The notes: generated by a model not told the origin, from the sequence alone. Positions 43,992 to 55,239 are shown, counted from the first letter of the stretch. The stretch is 55,239 nt of DNA from Suillus spraguei (GCA_016800925.1 JABCPU010000429.1:1-55239), one strand, 5' to 3'. Program-made: numbers and translations.

Positions 43992-44777
43992 TTAGGCCTT
44001 CGTTTTGAGTATACAACCGAGAAGGACGGGTATAGTGGGGATGTCAGCCTTCATATCGTCTTCGAAATCACGAACATCAGTCATGATCTATAGATATAGT
44101 CAGGGTCAAACAGTGTACTGTGCACTTACTGCGTGGCACAAGCGGTTAACAGTCGACCAGACAATAAATTGAACAACACTCCATGCAGATGGTAGCGTGA
44201 TGGTCAGATTGCCTGCTCCCGATAACACAGAGGGGACCAGTGTAAATGCCACATCTGAAGAGTATTAGTTTATGCGTACATCATTCAAGGAAAATATGCA
44301 GACGTACCCTCGAATGATGTCATTGAAAATGGCTTTCATGCCAGGGATGTGTTTGATGACCATGACAGGCGCAGATGTACAAGGCTGGTGCTTGTCTCTG
44401 CCAAACCTCCTGAAGAGCCGCCTCGAGATCATCGCAAAGCTCTTGAAGCTGATCGGAGTGGTCCAGAGCATTGCAGGAGCGACGAACATTGCTGTGGTAA
44501 AGATTAGGCACTGAGATAGTGCTAATGCAAGGAGCCCAGAGCTGGTGGTGAGGAAGGTTAGTGCATATATAAACCAAGAGGCAACGCGTGTGTCGTTAGC
44601 ATTATTGCGGTCCGACGGAAATTCCTCCTCTTTATTCTTAAGATAATCAGCACCCATGGCAAGGATATCCGACATAACACAGATGGTGATCTATGGAGAC
44701 AATTGGGTCAGCGAAATTATCTAGCACTAAATTGATGAGCATACCGGTCTCCAGTCGATACTTCCGTTGGCGGACAT
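43992..44777 (-). CDS. Unnamed fungal membrane protein
   Basis: The start is an ATG at 44777 (MSANGSIDWRP), exon 1 44745-44777. The second exon from 44690 reads ITICVMSDILAMGADYL, then ASWFIYALTFLTTSSGLLAL and SQCLIFTTAMFVAPAML, two hydrophobic segments, then HIPGMKAIFNDIIRG. After an intron comes DVAFTLVPSVLSGAGNLTIT followed by LPSAWSVVQFIVWSTVN, and a last exon ends PVLLGCILKTKA at 43992. Hydrophobicity and spacing suggest a small multi-pass membrane protein. The obvious donor after DIIRG (GTACGT at 44307) leaves a phase that does not fit the next exon, so either an unusual site is used or a one-base change has damaged the gene. I do not know the family's function. Confidence 0.55.
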
Positions 44778-46149
44778 GACAGGACATCAAACCTATGTTT
44801 TTTTAGCATGGGGCCCCCGGATTTTACCTCAGCTTGAGCCTTCAACATCTCTGGGCCGGGCCAAAGGCGGTGCCAGAAGTCGTACATAGTCCGGCTCCTG
44901 GTGGTTTGAGTTCACGGACGGTGGTCTGCAACAGTTGGTCAATAGGACCACGTGAAGACAGTATCGAAACACGCACAGGCACTTGTGTGCTATGCAGCAC
45001 TCACATTCAAATTTGTTTTCGGATTCCTATTACCTATTCTGAAAAGTGGCGTTGAACGTTCTGAACCGTTGCCTGTCAACAACTTTGTAAGCGGACCATA
45101 CTTCATCCGTCCACGTGACCTAGTATGCGAACTTATCCGACATCACATGGATACACAACATGAAGCGAATTCTATCCTAGGGATTCCCATTCTCGTCCTT
45201 CGTACAATGAGCATAGCTGTCGCCCGCATAGACAGTTGCACAGTAAGGGTCACTGGAAGTGTAGATAGCAAGGGGTTCTTGGCCGGCCTCGCTCTGTGAT
45301 CTGTACTTGCTATACCAAGCATATACAGATTCCATGGTACGTATCCTCCCTGACTCTCTTTCACCACCGTGCATTTTCTCTTCAGATTCGCCACCTTCAT
45401 TCTACACTATTCCTTAGGTTTATGACCTGCTTGACTCGACGCATTCACGACTTCTACTTCTCCTCTATTCCCCATCTCCGCTATTACCGCGTTCCCCTCC
45501 ATTGCATTGACCAGTACATCACAGCGGACATCGATACTATACTTGGGCAGAGAGTCTTGCTGCTATGCAGTGTGTCCTTCCTCTCGCGCGAGCAGAACTC
45601 ACTCGTTCTAGCGGCAATCTCATGAAATTCTCCCTTGACCTCTTTCTCTTCACCTGCCAACTCGCAAGATCTCTTGGCTCCAGAGGTACTGTACTGCTTT
45701 TCATTTTTATATTCCTGCCAAGGTCTATCAGCTCTATATCCCAGGAAAGGCGCTAATATCCACCTAGATTCTCCACGCTATAATGTGCATTTGGTCGAGG
45801 ATGTCAGAGTTGAAATCGGATTTCGACGCTTTTGAGCAGTCAAATCCATGTCCAAATCTGTGTTTAAATAACGTCCAAATTGGCCTCTGAATTCAACTTT
45901 GAATTCCCTTAATTAAGTATTACACCCCATTGGATTTTCAGCCCACTCACGAAAGATAAGAAGGTGCATGATGTGTGCGCGAACCCGTTTTTTCACCCCT
46001 CGCACGAATGTGAACGGAATATTTTGCTGACGATGTTGCAATGGCCAGGAGTCCGAGTCGATACTTAGCTAAAGCCGTGCGTTGCGGTGCCGACTAGAAT
46101 ATTCTGGGTAGGATTGTCCCGACCTGTTCTCGTCCGCCGCTCGACTCCC
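44778..46149. other. 1.4 kb with no recognisable gene
   Basis: Short open frames exist on both strands, for example a minus-strand one at 45177-45374 with LAIYTSSDPYCATVYAGD and a plus-strand one at 45420-45625 with RRIHDFYFSSIPHLRYYRV. Neither resembles a family I know, and no convincing gene model joins them. The first may be a small secreted protein exon. Confidence 0.35.
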
Positions 46150-46850
46150 TTATCCAGACCTATGACTATGTTTGTTCACTTCACGAAGAGGTGATGCACT
46201 TGAACAGTTCTGTGATACGCTTCCCTTCAGATAGTGAGCTTATGTTATTCGAAGTGGGCATTCTATTTATCGTCATTACCGCGAAACTGGATTGTATGCT
46301 TATTCCTATATTCGATCATGAATTGACATGCTGTGCCTTAGCGATCTTCGCCCCGAACGAGAATCCCAATGTACGTGAACGTGCAGCGAAATCAACCACT
46401 GATGAATGATGCTTACTACATTTTGAACATGTACATGCATGCACATCACATCCTTTCCGAGCGCTGCTTTGTTCTCATAGATTCTGGAGTGATATCAGTC
46501 GCTCACTTTGAGGTATCTCTTCTTCCTTTCACGACATTCAGGCATTTCTGCAGTCAGAAGACATGCGCTTTGGAGCAACAAAAAAGTTGTACTTGCTGAC
46601 TTTTCTCGTGAGTCCCATGCCCTCGCTACGCCCAAGCTTATGGCCGATAAATCCCTCACCTCTCATGGTTTATGCTCTCACCTTCCCCACTACCATTCGT
46701 ACATCTTCACTCCGCTTCGCAGTTAAGACTAGCGCGATCCAAGGCATCACATGCTACTATCGGAACTTGCGCAGTGTCCAATTGTCCACGTCATCTCTTA
46801 TGTTGTTTATGTTTGCACTCGATATGTTACGGAAAAGTGCGATATAATGT
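46150..46850 (+). pseudogene. Decayed DUF6533-like membrane protein gene
   Basis: Fragments in the expected order are QTYDYVCSLHEE (46150-46190), FAPNENPN near 46350, RRHALWSNKKVVLADF (46556-46605) and AIQGITCYYRNLRSVQL followed by MLFMFALDMLRK (46737-46845). The words YDY-x5-EE, R-x-x-ALW and GITGCYR-like are ones I associate with a DUF6533 subfamily. The first hydrophobic segments are missing or scrambled, and the frame changes several times without clear splice sites. It reads as a relic. Confidence 0.5.
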
Positions 46851-47242
46851 CAGTCTTTGCTCATCTCTTCACATCGAGTTGACCTCCATCTGTGTACATA
46901 TCTCTGGCATCGATCCTGGTGTTCACTCGATACTGTAATAGAATAAAACCTTCGAACGGATGTAGTAGATTCAGGAACAATGCACTTACGCGTTACATGG
47001 CCCACATCCACTTGTGGCCTCCACAAAGCGATCCAATGCAAACTCCACAGACGTCTGTCCACTGCAAAGTACAACTCCGCGCGCGTCTGTTCACCACAAA
47101 CCACAATGGCACGACCACTGTCGGGAACCGTTTATATACCTACCACAATACCTACCCAGCATCATCGTCACTCCAAGTTGAATCAGATATTCACCTCACA
47201 CAGAATCTAGTATCCCCCACTCATATTCTTCTATAGCCAATC
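46851..47242. other. Upstream region of zinc-finger copy 2
   Basis: This probably contains the native promoter of the zinc-finger family, including a pyrimidine-rich stretch before the ATG (CTCATATTCTTCTATAGCC). It has no counterpart upstream of copy 1, where Helitron B sits. Confidence 0.4.
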
Positions 47243-47960
47243 ATGTCTAAGGTAAGCACAATCACACGCATACTTCATGCACTAACTTGAAAACTGACTC
47301 TTGAAATATTTAGAAATACACTTGCTCTGCTGAGCCTGGTTGCAAACAAACTTTTACCAAGTTCACCGAGCTCAAGAGACACGAGGCCGCACATTCAACT
47401 GAGTACGTATTTCTCTTCTATAGTATACAACTCACCTCACTTACTTGTCATGCAGAGCGTACACGTGCACCTGGCCCGGGTGCAACTTTGCGACTCTGTT
47501 GAAAAAAAGCTACGATATCCATTGTGATAAACAGTACGTGCTGATTCATGACCGTCATCGATTGCATCTGACGAACTATTTTATTTTATTTTAGTACGGG
47601 GGAGCAACGTTGGATCTGTCCTCAAGACGGTTGTGACTACAAGACTAACGACCCTTCCTGCCTGACGCGCCACCGCAAGACAAAACACGGGTATGTTCCT
47701 TTGGTGCGGTCAGGTGGTATGCACCGCAACCTACACCATCTCGACCTACACAATCCCACCCCACTCAACATCAGACCCCTCCACCTGTCTACTCTCAATC
47801 GTTGGGAGTCTTGTACGGCTCAATAGATACCGCGGACGACTATACTATGTATACCGGAGCGGTGAGGACCCCCAATGGGTGGAGTGAGGGATGCATGTGT
47901 CCTGAATTTATGCAGAGACGCCCTTCGGAGATGCTGGGGTATGACTATAAGCGTTACTAG
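47243..47960 (+). pseudogene. Three-finger C2H2 zinc-finger protein, copy 2, frameshifted after the fingers
   Basis: Exons are 47243-47251, 47314-47402, 47456-47533 and from 47595, with the same three intron positions as copy 1. Fingers are KYTCSAEPGCKQTF...RHEAAH, TCTWPGCNF...YDIHCDKH, linker TGEQRW, and CPQDGCDY...TRHRKTKH. In the frame of the fingers the protein ends at 47826 with an unrelated tail (VRSGGMHRNLHHLDLH). In the next frame the family's true end is preserved: QSLGVLYGSIDTADDYTMYT to DYKRY and stop at 47960. The Met-Pro-Gln repeat of copy 1 is almost entirely missing, and the deletion border near 47690-47710 coincides with the frame change. All Zn ligands remain, so a short finger-only protein could still be made. 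Confidence 0.78.
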
Positions 47961-48889
47961 TGTTGTACGATCTCAGTATTCAAGAATTATTTTCTGTTAC
48001 TTGTTTCATTCTTGACGATTTTTCATTCTTTTTTTTATTTTCGTTCGTTTATATCTTGACTCGGCACCCTCCACTCGCTTATCTCTCACCTATGACTTAT
48101 CTAAAAGCACTCTACTATGTTTTGTAAAGGCTAATACACTCTTTTTATCAATGCAATACGTTCTTATGCGATGTCGGCGTAGTACTAGTGTGGGACGATA
48201 TTCTATGGCACCTTTATCGATCATTTGCAAACAACCAAAACCTGTAGCATCTGTTCCGTCCGCGTGTAGAACATGAAGCTAGCTGCTAGCAATGAAGAAT
48301 ACAGCAGTGTTCGGCACGACACAACAAGCCATGAATGCTCATGTACGCTGTATGAGACGCAAGTGCAACTGGATACTGATCTTGATACATGCTGTGATTT
48401 ATATTCACATTGATCATGCCCGTGAAGCCTACCCCATCCACTTCCTGACTGGGAATCTTTGAAGGGCTGATAGATGATCTCCTCGCTCATATTAAAATTG
48501 TTCGGTTCACCATGACTGCAGCATCTCCCTGACCTCCCCGCCCAGCAGTAGTGGGATCGCAGCAAAGGAAACTCGAGCACATTGACCAGCCCAATGTTTG
48601 TATATGTAGAAATGCTCATAATGCATAAATAAATTAAATCAAAACAAATCACTAGAAAATCATTCTTGGGCGCAAAAAAATATACATTAACAGCAATGGA
48701 TGGACCAGGTTCGTTTCTATGAATGAATAACTGTGCATATCTTGAAAAGATTGAAACCTGATTTGTTATAATTTTTTTTATTGCATTATGCAATATGAGC
48801 ATTTCTAGTAACTGTATATAGATCAGTGACAGGAACATTATAGCTTACCCCCTATTTCAATCTTGCATTCTACCACTGCCACAATACCA
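47961..48889. other. Spacer between zinc-finger copy 2 and ankyrin-like copy 2
   Basis: It contains the 3' end of the zinc-finger copy (similar to copy 1 for about 150 bp after the stop) and the promoter of the ankyrin-like gene. A 205-codon minus-strand open frame (48221-48838) has no family I know and an AT-rich composition; I do not call it a gene. Confidence 0.45.
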
Positions 48890-50157
48890 ATGGCTACCAA
48901 CTCTAAAGTCATTGCTGACAGTGGTTCCACTGCTACAACTACACCTCCCTCGTATGACACAATATCTGCAAGTCCCATTCAATGCGATCAATCGTCCATA
49001 TTTTCATTTCGTCGCATGAAGCAGAAACGTGCAGCTGTTCTATCCCGCATCCGTGATATGGTCTTAGCCCCTAATTTCACCCCCTCTTCTGTGATTCCAA
49101 ATGTCAACGCCTGCGCTGCTGCTCTCTCAATTGCCGAATTCTCAAAAATCCTGACTCAACTCAATATTGAGGGCCACACAGCACTGTATTGGGCAATTGT
49201 GAATAATCGGCCACAAGCTCTTTGGGCACTGTGGAACAAGTTGATTGGCAAATATTATCCCTCTGATTGCCTTTTGGACTTGCGCATTGCATGCATGATC
49301 ATCAGTGACAATGCAATATTTAGGCAGCTAAGCCTTGAAAGTTGTAAGTAGTACACAGTAACCACCGGAGAAACTACTGATTTTGACGTTAGCCGGCGAA
49401 GGCGGACATATAAGGGGCTTTTTAGGTTGCCCGCCAGACAAGATTGAGGTACATGTATGCGATACACCCACCAACCAGTTCAATGTTGCTTTGCAAATCA
49501 GGATGTTCCAAAAAAGTCTGCGCGCTATTGTTGGAAAATACTTGAATCATGACTTTGTTGCAGGGGGTGTGTAGTCCACGTCTCTCGCTTTCTTCCTTCA
49601 TTAATGTGATCATGACACCCCTTGCAGGACGCCTATGGTGGTTTCGTTTCAATATGCGAGAGGATGGAAGGTGTTATACCGACATTGGTCTTCACCAGCA
49701 TAGCCATCCAGCGCGTCTTAACGCCATACTTTTGATCGAGGCGCACAACCAGAAACAGGCTGGCTGTGTAACGCCACCTGAAGCGCTGAAAATTCCATTA
49801 TCATTGACAGGCACAAAGCTTCTGGTCCCTTGGCGGTAGGTTAAATTATCCATGAATTGTGGTGTACTGATCATTTATGACACACAATGGAACCATCTTT
49901 TGTACCACTCCTGTTGGCTACTGAAGATCCACAAACGGCAGTGACTGCCGTCCTTTTCTTCCTTCCGACAAGACTTGGGAGATATCGAATCAACTAGGCG
50001 GTGATTGGGTAATGCACGAGTAAGTCTGTTTACTAATTGAGGAGGCATCTCTCACACTTCTTAATAACTCGAACTAACATTGTGCTATTGTAGTAAAACC
50101 GAATATGTAGACCACGAGGGCACCTTACATGCGAAGCTGGAGATAACATTGTTATGA
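48890..50157 (+). CDS. Ankyrin-like protein family, copy 2 (intact)
   Basis: The start is the ATG at 48890 (MATNSKVIADSG), chosen because copy 1 has the same start in the same context. Exons are 48890-49343, 49426-49566, 49628-49835, 49927-50019 and 50094-50157: 960 nt, 319 residues, phases 1,1,2,2. The N-terminal third has PPSYDTISASPIQCDQS and RIRDMVLAPNFTPSSV, then IEGHTALYWAIVNNRPQALW, an ankyrin-type helix pair. The C-terminal two-thirds contain GCPPDKIEVHVCDTP-like (CPPDKIEV), RIRMFQKSLRA, GRLWWFRFNMRED, HSHPARLNAILLIEAH and the end DHEGTLHAKLEITLL. I know this architecture only as hypothetical proteins of mushroom fungi. There is no signal peptide or membrane segment; cytosolic or nuclear location is inferred. 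The neighbour is zinc-finger copy 2, 930 bp upstream. Confidence 0.8.
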
Positions 50158-53100
50158 ATCCAAGTGATAATTGGTTATGTAAATCAAAAGAGCGAAAAAA
50201 GTAAATGCAATGAGGCTGGTGAGATGGATTGAGCATGAATGTGATTTATGGATGACGGTGGTAAGGTAGAGAGAGCACTACCAGTAGTATACTACTAGGC
50301 AGGCGGCGAATATGGAATGCAAAGAGTCAGCCAAGTTGAAAAAAAAACATCACAGTGTAGTAGCGAGGGACGGGAGTGGTATGTGGTATAGTAAACAGTG
50401 TGTGTGTGTCACTTGGAGTTTCCCCTCGTGCACCACGTGCCTTATTCACAGCCTTCAGAAGTTGTGTGCCCGAGCTCAGCCTCTGGATAAGCTTCGAGGA
50501 AGTGCGCCTCGCTAACGAAGCTGAGTGGTACCACATTGATAAGACTCACTTGGAGGCAGAGGCAGGGGCTCGCTGTGAGTTCAGCCAGTGAGACTTCTCC
50601 TTCATACACGTGAACCTACTGAGTACAAATTTTCTTGCTTGGGATGCAGTCAGACCATGACAACGGACCGTTTACAGACGATGCTTCTTGATGAGGCTGT
50701 GAGGATCGCGTTTGTGCGATAATACTACAAGTTGTCGAAGTACTGCATTGAAAACAGACTTCTTCGACCTCCTGATCACGTAGTGCACAAGTGTCAGGTG
50801 AACTTTAACGATAGCATCCTAGTTTGCAGTTGTAATCCTCCGTAGCAATGAGCCAACAGTTGTTGCCGTATGCGGAGTGGTTTAATACAATGAGTAGACA
50901 CGACTTTAGGGAGTTCGTCCTTGACTTCTTGCACCTCTCTTGTACGAGCCAGTGAGCTATATTGATGTAGTCTTTGGTTCCTGCGGTCCGCCATTTAGAT
51001 AACAAAGAGATGTTAGAAGTCACTGCGTGACTTCCTGACGATGCATCAGAGCCAGATGTCATGCTGTGTTTATGAGGGACGTCATCAACTTTCGAACCAA
51101 GTCAGATACAGATAAGTAGACACAGCGAAGTACTAAAGAGACGAACCTCAAATAAGCTGTGTAGCTCCTACTGTTTGAACAGCATTATGAACGCTACGCA
51201 ACTTCTCTTTTGGAGCTTTCTTCTCCAGGGCGCACAGGTTTTAAACCACGTTGGGAAATTGATGTGGCGAACGCAGCACGAGATGAAATCGTGGATATAG
51301 TCTTGGATAAGAGAGAGACAGCCTATCAGTCGACGAGTGGGTCAAACCATGATTTTGTCCAGCACATGCTCTTGTGAGACTCGACCACATCAAAACAGCC
51401 AAACTCGAAGCACAGGAGCAAGGCGTGTTACCAATAGTGGCGATGCAGAAAAAACATTCCTTTTTGACGGAGGCAACGAACGTCCTGGTACCGTGCAAGG
51501 TGATGCAGCCGGCCGGCATGTCCCGCTGAGTTGAGCGGTTGCACTATTTGCTTCCTCCATCCGTCGAGTTCGTTGTTTATCGCACTCCTCACTCGCACAG
51601 ACAATCTGCCGACCACTCTTTTAATTTCAGTTAGCACTCAGTACTTCATTAATCAAGCATTTTCATAGTGTGCCGCGTCAATTATATCTTACCGTTCCAA
51701 ACCTAGTTGAAAAGTCCGAATTCGCAAGGTATCCCGCCCTCCCAAGCGGCTCCACCTGTTTACGTCCGACCCTGAGCCTAACCCTCACTCCGGTCCACCT
51801 AGTAGCCTGTTCCACCTCATCATCAATCCCCAGAGCTTTCTCCAATCTGTGGAAAATCTATTCCATCCCTCGGATCTCTTTCAGGACCACTGGCAGTCCT
51901 GCGAACGCTATTGTTTCTGCTGGTTTATTTTAATGTTTTGGGCTCATTTACAACCTCGTGCTTTTTCTTACATCTGCCTGAAGGTACTCATGGATGCGCT
52001 CATCATTTTGATGTGTCAGTCTGTCAAGAAAGTGACAGGTACCCAGCTCCATGTCCATTCCACCTTTCATTCGAAGGAGGACGGAATCCCTATCTGGTAC
52101 GTGTATCGTTTCCATGTGACATCCTCAAGTTAATGTGCACTGCCTTTGCGTCTTGCCTTTGCCTCTTATCAGAAACAGTCAACGCTTTATCCACACTTGT
52201 GGTATTCGACCAGAAGTGTATGCCTTTGTTAGCGCATTTAGTCTATTCTGTGCTACATCTGAGCAGCAAAATTCGGGACACTAACAAGAATGAGCCAAGC
52301 TGATACAGCTAGCAATGCCTCACTTCACATGATCTGTGAGTTGTTCGTCGTATGAACTGATATTGATATTTTGCAAGCGAGGCATTGTAATTTGCGAGAC
52401 ACAAGATCCGATCCCTCAAAGCAACTGTCATGTTCGTCTTGAAAGCTAGATAGAAGAAAGCGACCGGGAATGCACTGACCCAAGTATTGAATACCGATCA
52501 CATCATAGTTGCGGTTTCCTCGATCGAGAATCTATCCAGGTCATTCCTGACGCACTGTAGAGTACTGAGTTGGGTGGAGTGTTGGTCAAAGAACTCTTCT
52601 GGCGATATAATGAAGTGCTCACTCTTTATCCCTGCCTGGTGGTATTTACAGTACTTCTCCAGGATACAGAGCTCATGGAAGGTGCATTTCGTCTGCTCAC
52701 TGTGATAACTTCTAGGTTTGTTCTAGGCAGGCCCTTCTTCACACCATTTCGCTATCTGCTGAATCGTCCTCCACTTCAGGGATTACAACGATGCATGATA
52801 CCCCACCCTTTGAGATTTCTCGCATGCTTTCCTGACTTTGTTCCACAATGGAGACTTTACAAACACAATGCATCACCGATAATTCTCTCTGCGTCGGGCC
52901 ATTGCGTGAAAGCACATTCACCCACATGGCCGATATCAGCATGATTCGGATCTGCACCCGACATGAAACTAAAGTTTAGTGTAGAAACCTTGTGAAACTC
53001 GGACACTACTTTCTCGATATTAAACCATTCTGATGCTCTACGTTGGAAGCAATATCGCAGGGACTTGCCTATGCTGTTCGTCTCCTGATGTACAATTTAT

Positions 53101-53731
53101 TGATGCCGACGACGAAGAGTTAGAGGAGTTTACGAGCAAGCTGCGACACGTGTCGTAGTAAAGTTCAGACTTCAGCGCCAACTTGAAGTTGATGAATCCG
53201 CCTGAAGATTAATACAAACCCTAACCTTAGCGACTACACAGCCTGTAGAAACTTGAGGTGTCGACGTCTGTAATTAAGCCTTAGCTGATGCTAAATAGCA
53301 GCGAGCAATTAAAAAAATATCTCAATGTTCCAACTGAAAATGTACGGTGGTCATTTCACCAGGGACTATTGAGGGTTATTGTAAAATTGTTTGAAGGACG
53401 TCGTCCACCCACAAATTCACCTAGTTCGAGTTGATTTTAATTGAGACTCAAGTATCAGTCGCCACATGTGAAATGCTGAGTTCTGTTTGTCCAAACAAGC
53501 CTGAGTGAAAATCTCTCTCAAGACCGCGATGCTCTTGTCGAAGTGTCTCCACAATACAACCAACAATAAACGCGCGGTCAACATACAGGTCCGTGCGCTG
53601 TGTGGCAGGCACACTGGTCGGACTTTGAAGGTGTAGGCCATTCGACAAAACTATCGCGTCGAGACGCACCACCCAACATATCTTCCTTTCGCCTCCCCAC
53701 TTGAAATATCTCAGATTCAACACTCTTAGTG
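50158..53731. other. 3.6 kb with no recognisable gene
   Basis: Many short open frames, none with a family I recognise. Candidates for exons of unknown genes are a minus-strand stretch at 50805-51062 (KWRTAGTKDYINIAHWLVQE), a minus-strand pair at 51241-51637 (SAINNELDGWRKQIVQPLN) and a plus-strand stretch at 52570-52945 (CLVVFTVLLQDTELMEGAF). I could not build a spliced model for any of them. Confidence 0.35.
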
Positions 53732-55002
53732 ATGTCTGACAACGAGGGAACCACTAAAAAAAGCGGTTATCGCCTGGAATACGCGACTTCTGCCAGGTCT
53801 AAATGTAAAGGTGTGGCATAGCATATTACTCATTGACTTTGTGTGTTGTTCATACGCTTTCATCAACAGGTCCCAAACCCTGTGCTGGTGCGTACAGTCA
53901 ATTGTAATGATATATTCCGTCATTTAATTTACTACAGGCAGTCTAATCACCAAAGGGGAGCTTCGTGTTGGCTCTGTCGTCGATTTCAGGGGGAACACCA
54001 GCTAGTAAGTGATATTCATACTCAAGATTGCCTTCTAACACTCGTTCGGCAGTGCATGGCGTCATTGGGGTTGCACGACTGCGAAGATCATATCCAACAT
54101 GAAATCTCAATTTGAATCTGCTGATGAGCTCGACGGTTTTGACGACCTCAAAGACGAAGACAAAGAACGCCTCCGCAAGGCATGGGAGGAAGGCAAGTTG
54201 CTGACGAGGATATCCCAGAAACAGCACGCAAAGCTCTTGGAGAAGAGGCTGAAGATGAGAAGAGAAGCCCAAGAAGAGGGCACCAGCAAAAGCCAAGAAG
54301 ATGCAAGCGGAGAGGATGGTGAGAAGCCAAAGAGAAAACGTGCACCTGCAAAGGCCAAGAAGGCGGAGGACGAAGGAGATGAAGATGCTGAAGACAAGCC
54401 AAAGAAGGCTTCTGCGAGCCTCGGGCAAAGGTACGATGTTGTCAGAACTCTCAACGTCTTAATTTTCACTTCATCTTTTACAGAAAGCTGCAGCTTCGTC
54501 AGATGCTGAGGATAAGGGAGAGTCTGAGGAGAAACCAAAGAAGCGTGCGCCTGCGAGAAAGCCTGCTGCCGAGAAGAAAGTGAGCGAGAAGAAGGCACCA
54601 GCAAGGAAGAGGGCTACTAAGAAGAAAGTATGTATAAAACTAGTTTCTGCCCAGCGTGAACTCATGATTTCTAGGACGAAGAGGAAGAATCCGGTGAAGA
54701 CTTTGCAGAGGCGATTGCCGAGGTTCAGGAGGAGGAGGAGGATGCAGAAGAGTTTAACAAGAAGCGCAAGGTCGGCAAGCTTCTGTTCTCGTCAAAGGAT
54801 TGACTAAATCCCTTTGTAGCGACCCGCTGCTTCGAAGCCAGCATCCACTGCCAAGAAAGCAAAGATAACTTCCAAGGCAAAGAAGTCGAAGGAAATCTTG
54901 AAGAGGAAGAAGACAATGAGTAGATCCTTTATCCTTATGACGCCCTCTTTTATCCATTCCCTCGAGTGTTCACCAGGTATCCACGATTTCACGCATTCAT
55001 AA
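53732..55002 (+). CDS. zf-PARP domain nuclear protein with Lys-rich tail
   Basis: The start is ATG 53732 (MSDNEGTTKKSGYRLEYATS). Three short introns join RSKCK, GPKPCAG, SLITKGELRVGSVVDFRGNT and YAWRHWGCTTAKIISNMKSQ. This is a PARP-type zinc finger with ligands C-K-G-P-K-P-C and W-R-H-W-G-C, a module that binds DNA breaks. DELDGFDDLKDEDKERLRKA follows. The rest is a low-complexity Lys/Ala/Glu tail (PKRKRAPAKAKKAEDE, then KKRAPARKPAAEKK, and KKAKITSKAKKSKE), i.e. histone H1-like or AT-hook-like basic sequence. There is no PARP catalytic domain in the window. The junction between GQ at 54430 and KAAASSDAED at 54481 does not fit in phase with the clear GTACGA donor and TTTTACAG acceptor, so that junction is unresolved. 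Both options at the end give the stop at 55000-55002. Confidence 0.8.
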
Positions 55003-55239
55003 CATTGCCAGTTGTTGATGTAACTTGTTTGAATTCTCTTGTATGCTGTTGAGTAATTTAAGCCTCACATTGACCGTTCAATTATGAGTGTTATGTCGCG
55101 ATGGGTGCATCGTTGAGCTTAGGTCCGGACTTCAACTGTTCAAACGTGCGCCATCACATCTGCTAAACACAAATATCACTCTCAACCGCACCATCCAGCG
55201 CCATTCTACTCTAATCATGTGGTCACGTACACCCTCCTG
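55003..55239. other. Window end, no feature seen
   Basis: The 3' flank of the zf-PARP gene. Nothing recognisable. Confidence 0.5.

Noticed and set aside
48221..48838. 205-codon minus-strand open frame
   Set aside because: AT-rich, no conserved motif, no splice or duplication support, and not present at the other zinc-finger/ankyrin pair.
1..55239. tRNA or rRNA genes
   Set aside because: I looked for B-box-like GGTTCGANTCC words with matching acceptor stems and found none that I could fold; a covariance search could still find one.

Overview
The window comes from a filamentous basidiomycete, most likely an Agaricomycete (mushroom-forming fungus). The evidence is the gene structure (many short GT-AG introns of about 45-90 bp) and the families present: DUF6533-type membrane proteins, a NACHT protein with W-L-Q-T repeats, a zinc-finger PARP-type protein, a fungal GCN5 and an L-ornithine N5-monooxygenase. 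It mixes a small conserved core with a large repeat- and transposon-rich accessory part.

Layout. 1-851 is a decayed Tc1/mariner-like element with 55-bp inverted ends. 1031-2753 (minus) encodes a DUF6533 membrane protein. 3412-6461 is a complete pogo-like DNA transposon with 40-bp perfect terminal repeats, a TA target duplication and a DD35D transposase. 6464-9893 has diverged repeats and no gene I recognise. 9894-13931 (minus) is a NACHT NLR-like gene whose C-terminal half is about 50 copies of a 27-bp/9-residue repeat; it is broken by three stops and one frameshift. 14452-16747 (minus) is gcn5 (8 exons, 648 residues) and 17237-19103 (minus) is sidA (6 exons, 533 residues), the first step of hydroxamate siderophore synthesis. 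About 3 kb of non-coding sequence upstream of sidA holds GATA-motif clusters, and four 180-bp tandem repeats follow at 22110-22752.

24038-38409 holds two Helitrons of about 7.2 kb, inserted head to tail and abutting exactly at 31182/31183. Each has a Rep/helicase gene on the minus strand and three long palindromes at its 3' end. The outer flanks are A and T, as expected of Helitron insertion. The 5' end of the second copy lies only 9 bp upstream of the start codon of a C2H2 zinc-finger gene (38419-39624, plus).

38.4-50.2 kb is a duplicated accessory block. The three-finger C2H2 gene has a second, frameshifted copy at 47243-47960. An unnamed ankyrin-like family occurs as an inverted pair: 41675-42947 (minus, one in-frame TGA) and 48890-50157 (plus, 5 exons, intact, 319 residues). 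Each zinc-finger copy sits within 2.1 kb of an ankyrin-like copy, so this pair of genes may be a two-gene module. Between them lie a membrane-protein gene (43992-44777, minus), a decayed DUF6533-like gene (46150-46850, plus) and a 92-bp hairpin. 50158-53731 shows no gene I can recognise. The window ends with a zf-PARP nuclear protein gene (53732-55002, plus).

Exon models for gcn5, sidA, the first zinc-finger gene and the intact ankyrin-like gene were assembled by hand from splice sites; each sums to a whole number of codons, which supports them. Several other models are approximate, as stated in their entries.
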